From: Pseudomonas sp. SG20056
GTDB lineage: Bacteria > Pseudomonadota > Gammaproteobacteria > Pseudomonadales > Pseudomonadaceae
DNA length: 64,000 nucleotides
Direction: 5' to 3'
Assembly (NCBI RefSeq): GCF_031764535.1
Contig: NZ_CP134499.1
Location: 3,844,001 to 3,908,000, forward strand
Shown here piece by piece: positions 58,633 to 64,000 of this stretch; position 1 is the stretch's first letter; the number at the start of each line of letters is the position of its first letter. A program made the position numbers and the translations under genes. The notes beneath the pieces were generated by a model. It was given only the letters and a program-made list of their open reading frames with translations. It was not told where the DNA came from and ran no database searches.

Positions 58633-59895
58633 TTATTCAGCAACCAGACTCTGCGTCAGAGACAGGCTCTCGATACAGTCGTTACGCAGCAAACCGTCGA
58701 GCAAGGTACAGGTGCGCTGAAGCCCCCAAATCCCCTGAGCAAGGTGATAGTCGGCAAAGAGGGCTGACTGCTGTTGACTGCGCTCGTAATCATCAGTGAT
58801 ACCTAAGATACGCTGCTGCAATTGATCTGCACGTTCGACTCGCGCGCCAAAAAAACTGTCCTGAGAAAAAATGTCTGGCTCGCCGCTGGCATTTACATAG
58901 ATCAGCGGCTTTTTTGCCAGAGCGGCCTCAATCACCGCATTGGACATGATATTGATCACCAGTGAAGCTCGCCCTAGTGCCTCGGCCAGCGTGCAGTGGG
59001 AGGGCAGCACCTGTACGTTACCTAGAGTGGCAGCTGCCTCTTGCCAGAACAGCGCCTTACTGCGCGGATGAGCCTTGATCAGCACCTGATAGTCAGCGTT
59101 TTGCGCCGCCCAGTCACGGATAAGCGCATAGGTGCGCTGGTATCCGATTTCCTTCTCCTTGTCCGGACCAACGCCGAGAACCAGCACAGTACGCCGGGAC
59201 GGCTCAGACGGCGGCAGGTCGTAAGAGCTGTCGATCATATGCGAGCCCGCCAGTACCGCCTGCGAACTACCAAAACGCAATGTCCGCGCCTGCAGCGCTT
59301 CCAGCGAACTCCGCCCAAACAGAAAGTAATAGTCGTAATCGTTCATGCCCAAACGCCGCGAACTCTCCACGGTCGAGGCATGAGCCAGATGCACCAACAG
59401 ACGTTGACGGACGTTTAGCGACAGGCGCAGAAATGGCGCATATAGGCTGCCATTGCGGTCATTGAGCAGGATGCGCGGCTGGTGGCACTCGACCAGCCAT
59501 TCGGCATAGGCCGCCAAACCGAAATAGCGGGTCGGCACCGTAAAAGGCGGCACCTTTAACAACCGCTGCTGCAGTATCTGTTTCGGCTCCAGCAGCGCGG
59601 TCTCGACCAGATGATGGCCACGCCTGCGCAACTCTTCGATCAATAGCTTCTTGCGCTGAAAGGCGATGACTTTGGGAGCCGATTGCAGCAGCAGGAAATC
59701 ACAAGGCTCGGCGACAACAGTGGCCGCCAGGTGTCGTTTGGCACGGATACCAAACCACCAGTCGCTGAGAGCTTCACGTGCGAAACGCAAAGCACTGGCA
59801 AACACTCCGTGGCGCTCACGCAGCAACAGCCAGCGATAGCGATCTAGGGCTCGGGCCTTTTCCAGCCAGGGGTTGGCAGCAACATCATGGGTCAT
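58633..59895 (-). CDS. Putative LPS-core glycosyltransferase, GT-B fold
   Basis: A 420-residue protein with a two-domain GT-B plan. The C-terminal half has VLVLGVGPDKEKE, YQVLIKAHPRSKALFWQ (a His-Pro motif as in CDP-glycerol-type transferases) and the closing ALGRASLVINIMSNAVIEAALAKKPLIYVNASG, as in glycerophosphotransferase/capsule transferases. Donor and acceptor are unknown. It has a role-fitting position between the GT25 gene and the wapH-like gene, and P. aeruginosa has a cell-surface glycosyltransferase (Ssg) in a comparable spot. Confidence 0.7.
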   Translation of the reverse strand: MTHDVAANPWLEKARALDRYRWLLLRERHGVFASALRFAREALSDWWFGIRAKRHLAATVVAEPCDFLLLQSAPKVIAFQRKKLLIEELRRRGHHLVETALLEPKQILQQRLLKVPPFTVPTRYFGLAAYAEWLVECHQPRILLNDRNGSLYAPFLRLSLNVRQRLLVHLAHASTVESSRRLGMNDYDYYFLFGRSSLEALQARTLRFGSSQAVLAGSHMIDSSYDLPPSEPSRRTVLVLGVGPDKEKEIGYQRTYALIRDWAAQNADYQVLIKAHPRSKALFWQEAAATLGNVQVLPSHCTLAEALGRASLVINIMSNAVIEAALAKKPLIYVNASGEPDIFSQDSFFGARVERADQLQQRILGITDDYERSQQQSALFADYHLAQGIWGLQRTCTLLDGLLRNDCIESLSLTQSLVAE

Positions 59896-59902
59896 GGCAG
59901 GC

Positions 59903-61036
59903 TCACATAACCGAGTTGAGCAACGGCAGCGCCCTGAAACGCTGAGTCACGGCCTGATCGGAAAACTCTGCTTGCAAGCGCTGCACCATCCGCTGTTGCA
60001 GCATCGCCAATTTATCGGTGGTCTGGGCCTGCTCTATCAACGTCTGCGCCAGAGCCGCAGCAGCGCCTAACGGGAACAGCCGACCACTGTCGACCACCAC
60101 CTCACGCCCGCCACCACAATCACTGCAGATCACTGGCACGCCTGCAGCCATGGCTTCCAGCAGTACCATGCCAAACGGCTCATGATCAGACGTCAAAGCG
60201 AAAACATCGAACGCCTTGAAATAGTTACGCCCGTTCACCACCTGACCAAGAAAACGCACCGAATCACTCACCCTGAGCTCACTGGCAAGGCTTTTCAATG
60301 ACTCTTCCAGCTTCCCGCTGCCCATGATTGCCAGCAGACTACCCACCGGCAACTGCGGCAAAGCCTGGGCGAAGCCCTTGATCAGAGTGGCCTGATCCTT
60401 GTCCGGGTGCAGGCGCCCGACATTGCCGACCACCCAGGCATCCTGAGGTAAGCCCAGGTGCTCACGCGCTGCCTCGCGTGAAACCTGCGCAGCCTGCACA
60501 GCGGCGACGTCGATGCGGTTGTACAGCGTCTCGATACGCTCGGAAGCCCAGTTCGGCAGGCAGGCACGCATGTCATCGCGCACCGCATTGGAAACCCCGA
60601 GCAAGGCCAGGCGCTTGCGGAAGAAATTGGCAAACAGCTGGCGCGTGCGCCGCTTGTAGTCGCCAAACGCATGATGCACACCGATCACTGGTAGATCGCT
60701 GCCCAACAGGGCGACGTAGATCGGTTTAAAACGATGGGCGATGCAGAATTTGAAGTCGCGCGAAGCGGCAATACGCTTGAGGTCGCGGATCGCCTTGAGC
60801 TTGAGGCCGCGCACGTCGCGACTCGAGTAGTCGAGGAAAAGCACCTCGTCAGATGCCGAGCCTTGCTCGACCGCAGAACTCGGTTTACCCGTCAGGTACA
60901 CAGTGCACACTTTATAAGGCGTACCAACAAAGAGCGCGGCGTACTGCCGCGCGCAATCGAGGAAGGGGCCGTCATAGCCGTGACAGAACTGCAGCACCCA
61001 CGACTGAGCGGTCTCCGCGACCTCAGACGTTGTCAT
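59903..61036 (-). CDS. wapH: WapH-like group 4 glycosyltransferase
   Basis: A 377-residue GT4 enzyme: GT-B fold with VGNVGRLHPDKDQATLIKGFAQAL after the linker, DSVRFLGQVVNGRNYFKAFDVFALTSDHEPFGMVLLEAMAAGVPVI in the donor domain (EPFGMVLLEA holds the conserved E-x7-E), and a C-terminal GGGREVV. Likely adds an outer-core sugar, as WapH does in P. aeruginosa. It overlaps the wapO gene by 14 bases, so the two are coupled. Confidence 0.82.
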   Translation of the reverse strand: MTTSEVAETAQSWVLQFCHGYDGPFLDCARQYAALFVGTPYKVCTVYLTGKPSSAVEQGSASDEVLFLDYSSRDVRGLKLKAIRDLKRIAASRDFKFCIAHRFKPIYVALLGSDLPVIGVHHAFGDYKRRTRQLFANFFRKRLALLGVSNAVRDDMRACLPNWASERIETLYNRIDVAAVQAAQVSREAAREHLGLPQDAWVVGNVGRLHPDKDQATLIKGFAQALPQLPVGSLLAIMGSGKLEESLKSLASELRVSDSVRFLGQVVNGRNYFKAFDVFALTSDHEPFGMVLLEAMAAGVPVICSDCGGGREVVVDSGRLFPLGAAAALAQTLIEQAQTTDKLAMLQQRMVQRLQAEFSDQAVTQRFRALPLLNSVM

Positions 61037-62777
61037 ACCAATCCTTGCCGTCCTTGACCACCAAGATATCTTCCATGATCAGGTACTGAAGGTCAGAGCC
61101 GTAGAACATGTTCAGCGCATCGGTCGGCGAGCAGATCATTGGCTCGCCGCGGCGGTTCAGCGAGGTGTTCAGCGACACGCCGTTGCCGGTCAGTTTTTCC
61201 AGTTCCAGCATCATGTCGTAATAGCGCGGGTTATATTCGCGCTTAAGCACTTGGGCGCGCGAGGTGCCGTCTTCGTGCACCACTTCGCCGACGCGGGTCT
61301 TCCACTCGTCGTTGACTTCAAAGGTGAAGGTCATAAACGGGCTCGGGTGATCGACCTTGAGCATCTGCGGGCCGACGGTGTCGAGCATCGACGGGCAGAA
61401 CGGCCTCCAGCGCTCGCGGAACTTGATCTGTTCATTGATGCGATCAGCCACACCGGCCACGCTCGGGCAGCCGATGATCGAACGACCACCGAGGGCGCGC
61501 GGACCAAACTCCATGCGGCCCTGGAACCAGGCCACTGGATTGGCGTCGACCATGATCTTGGCGATGCGCTGCGGCATGTTGTCGATCTGTTTGAACACCG
61601 GCTTGCTCGGGTGACGAGCACAGGCGGCGATCACATCTTCGTTGCTGTAGGACGGGCCGAGATAGACGTGCTCCATCTTTTCCACCGGCACGCCGCGCTG
61701 GTGGGAAATGTAGGCAGCTGCACCAACCGAAGTACCGGCATCGCCGGACGCCGGCTGGACGAACAGTTCTTTCACATCGTCGCGCGCGATGATCTTCTGG
61801 TTCAGCTTGACGTTCAGCGCGCAACCACCGGCGAAGGCAATCTTGCCGGTCTCGCGGATGATGTCACCGAGGTAGTACTCCATCATCTCCAGCGCCAGCT
61901 TCTCGAACAGCGCCTGCATGCTGGCGGCGTAGTGGATGTACGGATCGTCCGCAATGTCGCCCTGGCGCTTCGGCCCCAACCACTCGATCAGCTTGGGCGA
62001 GAAGTAGTAACCCTTGCCGTTTTCCTTGTAGCGGCGGAAACCAATGACGTTGGCGTACTCGGTGTTGATGATCAGCTCGCCGTTCTCGAACTTGGCCAGG
62101 CGCGAAAAATCATACTTGGCCGCATCGCCATAAGGCGCCATGCCCATGACCTTGAACTCGCCGTCAAGCATCTCGAAGCCAAGGAACTCGGTGATCGCGC
62201 CGTACAGGCCGCCGAGCGAATCCGGGTCGTAGAATTCCTTGATCTTGTGGATCTTGCCGTTCTCGCCGTAACCGAAGAAGGTGGTGGCGTACTCGCCCTT
62301 GCCGTCGATGCCGAGGATCGCGGTCTTCTCGGTAAAGCCCGAGCAGTGGTAGGCGCTGGCGGCGTGGGCCAGGTGGTGCTCGACCGGCTCGATCTTGATT
62401 TTCTTCAGGTCGAAACCGAGCTGCTCCAGGCACCATTGAATCTTCTTGTGGTAACGCTTGTAGCGACGATTGCCCATGAGGATCGCATCGAGGGCGCGAT
62501 CCGGTGCGTACCAGTAGCGCTTGGCATATTGCCAGCGGGCTTTCTCGAAGATGCTGATCGACGCAAACGGAATAGCCACCACATCAACGTCGGACGGTTT
62601 GATCCCGGCCTGTTCCAGACAGAACTTGGCCGACTCGTAGGGCATGCGGTTCTTCGCGTGCTTGTCGCGCACAAAGCGCTCTTCTTCGGCGGCCGCGATC
62701 AACTTGCCGTCGATATACAGGGCGGCGGATGGATCATGGCTGAGGGCGCCGGAAAGGCCGAGAATCGTCAATGCCAC
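61023..62777 (-). CDS. wapO: WapO-type carbamoyltransferase
   Basis: A 584-residue NodU/CmcH-family enzyme that carbamoylates the LPS inner-core heptose. It begins ILGLSGALSHDPSAALYIDGKL, has EHHLAHAASAYHCSGF (metal histidines near residue 130), GIDGKGEYATTFFGYG and, in the C-terminal domain, IAFAGGCALNVKLNQK. Start is GTG at 62777 (Val-coded Met), with AGAGG upstream. It is followed by wapH with an overlap. Confidence 0.9.
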   Translation of the reverse strand: MALTILGLSGALSHDPSAALYIDGKLIAAAEEERFVRDKHAKNRMPYESAKFCLEQAGIKPSDVDVVAIPFASISIFEKARWQYAKRYWYAPDRALDAILMGNRRYKRYHKKIQWCLEQLGFDLKKIKIEPVEHHLAHAASAYHCSGFTEKTAILGIDGKGEYATTFFGYGENGKIHKIKEFYDPDSLGGLYGAITEFLGFEMLDGEFKVMGMAPYGDAAKYDFSRLAKFENGELIINTEYANVIGFRRYKENGKGYYFSPKLIEWLGPKRQGDIADDPYIHYAASMQALFEKLALEMMEYYLGDIIRETGKIAFAGGCALNVKLNQKIIARDDVKELFVQPASGDAGTSVGAAAYISHQRGVPVEKMEHVYLGPSYSNEDVIAACARHPSKPVFKQIDNMPQRIAKIMVDANPVAWFQGRMEFGPRALGGRSIIGCPSVAGVADRINEQIKFRERWRPFCPSMLDTVGPQMLKVDHPSPFMTFTFEVNDEWKTRVGEVVHEDGTSRAQVLKREYNPRYYDMMLELEKLTGNGVSLNTSLNRRGEPMICSPTDALNMFYGSDLQYLIMEDILVVKDGKDWYDNV

Positions 62778-62791
62778 TGGTTGTGCCTCTT

Positions 62792-64000
62792 TTAGTCTGC
62801 TGAGCCGACGGCGGGCGTCAGCGGTAAACGTTGGTTGAGCAACTGGTGCAGCGCCGAGTCGGCGGGCCAGTTACGCAGAAAACGGGCGCGATCGCGAGCA
62901 TAGGCCCTGGCGAAACTGCGCGCACTGCGGTGCTGCTGCATGGCGTCGAGATCAATCAGCGACCAGCACGCCAAGCGCTCGTCCCAGAACAGGTTGTGCC
63001 CCTTGAAATCGCCGTGACTGATGCGTTCGCGCAACAAGGCAGCGAACAGACGATCAAGAGCCAACAGGTCGCTTTCTGGGGGCGATCCATCGTGGAACGC
63101 CTGAAAACGCGCGATTATATCCTGCCCACCGCAGTATTCGGTAATCAGGTAGGCGTGCCCGCGCAGCCAGCACCAGCGCCGCTCTAGCACGGCCAGTGGC
63201 TGTGGCGTGGCGATGCCCAGCAGCTGCAGGCGGTTGCCCTCGACCCAGCTGTGCCAGGCGCGGCTGGGTCGCCAGAAGCGCTTGAGCCAATGCGCCAGGC
63301 TCTTCACGTTATAGCGCTTGACCACCAGCGGACGCCCTTGCAGTTGCACTTGCGCCACGGTGGCCGCGCCACCGGTCTTGTAGATATGGCCCTGCTCGGT
63401 GAGCTGATCCAGATTACTCAACAGCGGCTGCAACTCAGCCTGCTTGTCGCGGCGAACCACCTGAAGGCCGAACGCACCGACTTTTGCGGCGAACAGGCTG
63501 CAATCGCGGGCGATTTTCTTCAAATAATCGCGCAAACGCCATTGGCGCACTTTTTCCACTTCTTTGAGTAACGCTTCCAGCGGCAAGGCATGTTCGCCGT
63601 TCGCCAGCAGGTAATGCACCAGCAGCTCTTCGATAAACGGCGTCAATTCGGCGGGCAGCTGGGCGAAGAACACCCCAAGGTTTTCCAGCACCTTGGCGCG
63701 CGACAGCGGTTTACCTGCCGTCTCAACCTGCACACCGCCGCCGTCGATAACAAACAGCTGGCCGTTATGCCGCAACAGGTTGTCCAGATGCAGGTCTGCC
63801 TGCCACACCCCCTTGAGGTGCATCTGCGCGATGCTGACTAGCGCCTCAGCCAGCACCGCCTGTTGATCGGCACTCAGCAGCGGCTGATGTTCCACCGCGC
63901 GCCAAGCCTCCCACAGGCTTTCAGCACCTTGCAGATACTCGAACAGCAGCCAGCCGCCCTCACCGTCACGCAGCCCATCCGCCAACAGCTGCGGCGTATT
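62792..64000 (-). CDS. Two-domain LPS-core sugar-kinase-like protein (5' end beyond window)
   Basis: At least 403 residues; the frame is open to the window edge, so the N-terminus is missing. Two kinase-like catalytic loops are visible: ADLHLDNLLRHNGQLFVIDGGGV near the right end (around 63740-63810) and HGDFKGHNLFWDERLACWSLIDLDAM (around 62935-63020). Both have the Asp of the H-x-D-x-x-x-x-N loop. It looks like a tandem of Kdo/heptose-kinase-type domains, probably phosphorylating the core. It precedes wapO by 14 bases. Confidence 0.8.
   Translation of the reverse strand, partial: NTPQLLADGLRDGEGGWLLFEYLQGAESLWEAWRAVEHQPLLSADQQAVLAEALVSIAQMHLKGVWQADLHLDNLLRHNGQLFVIDGGGVQVETAGKPLSRAKVLENLGVFFAQLPAELTPFIEELLVHYLLANGEHALPLEALLKEVEKVRQWRLRDYLKKIARDCSLFAAKVGAFGLQVVRRDKQAELQPLLSNLDQLTEQGHIYKTGGAATVAQVQLQGRPLVVKRYNVKSLAHWLKRFWRPSRAWHSWVEGNRLQLLGIATPQPLAVLERRWCWLRGHAYLITEYCGGQDIIARFQAFHDGSPPESDLLALDRLFAALLRERISHGDFKGHNLFWDERLACWSLIDLDAMQQHRSARSFARAYARDRARFLRNWPADSALHQLLNQRLPLTPAVGSAD

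Noticed and set aside
61251..62795. 514-codon plus-strand frame antisense to wapO
   Set aside because: Antisense shadow of a conserved carbamoyltransferase, rich in His/Arg/Leu as such shadows are.

Overview
This 64 kb window is chromosomal DNA from a gammaproteobacterium of the genus Pseudomonas. The evidence is gene order as much as gene content. The runs nnr-tsaE-amiB-mutL-miaA-hfq-hflX-hflK-hflC-DUF2065-hisZ, orn/rsgA/motAB/rhdA/psd/PilZ/fimX/serB, parC-protease-parE-yqiA-cpdA-DUF1249-nudF-thiC/tolC, and waaA-lysR/emrE...hldE-dnpA-mig14-msbA-waaL-wapH-wapO all follow the known Pseudomonas backbone. Differences in the lipopolysaccharide (LPS) core locus argue against P. aeruginosa PAO1 itself. 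Coding density is high, nearly all genes look intact, and there is no prophage, IS element, CRISPR array, rRNA or tRNA that I can support.

Layout. 1-10.4 kb (minus strand): a housekeeping superoperon for nicotinamide-nucleotide repair, tRNA t6A and i6A synthesis, cell-wall amidase, mismatch repair, the RNA chaperone Hfq and the HflX/HflKC membrane-protease regulators. 10.4-14.1 kb: queG, orn, a membrane-linked methyltransferase and rsgA. 14.2-16.2 kb: the flagellar stator genes motAB behind a clear FliA (sigma-28) promoter. 16.2-23.7 kb (plus strand): an HDOD protein, rhodanese, phosphatidylserine decarboxylase, a degenerate PilZ protein and a FimX-type degenerate GGDEF/EAL protein, which together suggest a surface-motility / c-di-GMP neighbourhood. 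23.8-27.4 kb: serB, an Smp-like membrane protein and a PqiC-like lipoprotein. 27.6-38.2 kb (minus strand): topoisomerase IV subunits, cAMP phosphodiesterase, an ADP-ribose pyrophosphatase and thiC under a TPP riboswitch. 38.4-48.3 kb: TolC-type outer-membrane channel, Kdo transferase WaaA, a LysR/SMR efflux pair, redox enzymes and two acyl-CoA dehydrogenases.

48.4-64 kb is the LPS core and export region: hldE (heptose precursor), DnpA-type deacetylase, Mig-14, the lipid A flippase MsbA, a kinase-fold protein, a series of glycosyltransferase-like genes around the O-antigen ligase WaaL, the WapH-type glycosyltransferase, the WapO-type carbamoyltransferase and a two-domain sugar-kinase-like protein cut by the window end. 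Between about 54.6 and 58.6 kb the sequence looks more AT-rich and the genes depart from the usual Pseudomonas set: a GT42/DUF115-like protein, a KpsS-like (capsule beta-Kdo transferase type) protein and a GT25 enzyme. This is the most accessory-looking segment.

The best candidates for something little described are this KpsS-like plus GT42-like pair beside WaaL, the kinase-fold protein that lacks the catalytic aspartate, and a 139-bp nested palindromic element that begins on the base after the emrE stop codon. No gap without a gene exceeds 300 bases except 37984-38404, which holds the TPP riboswitch and the tolC leader.
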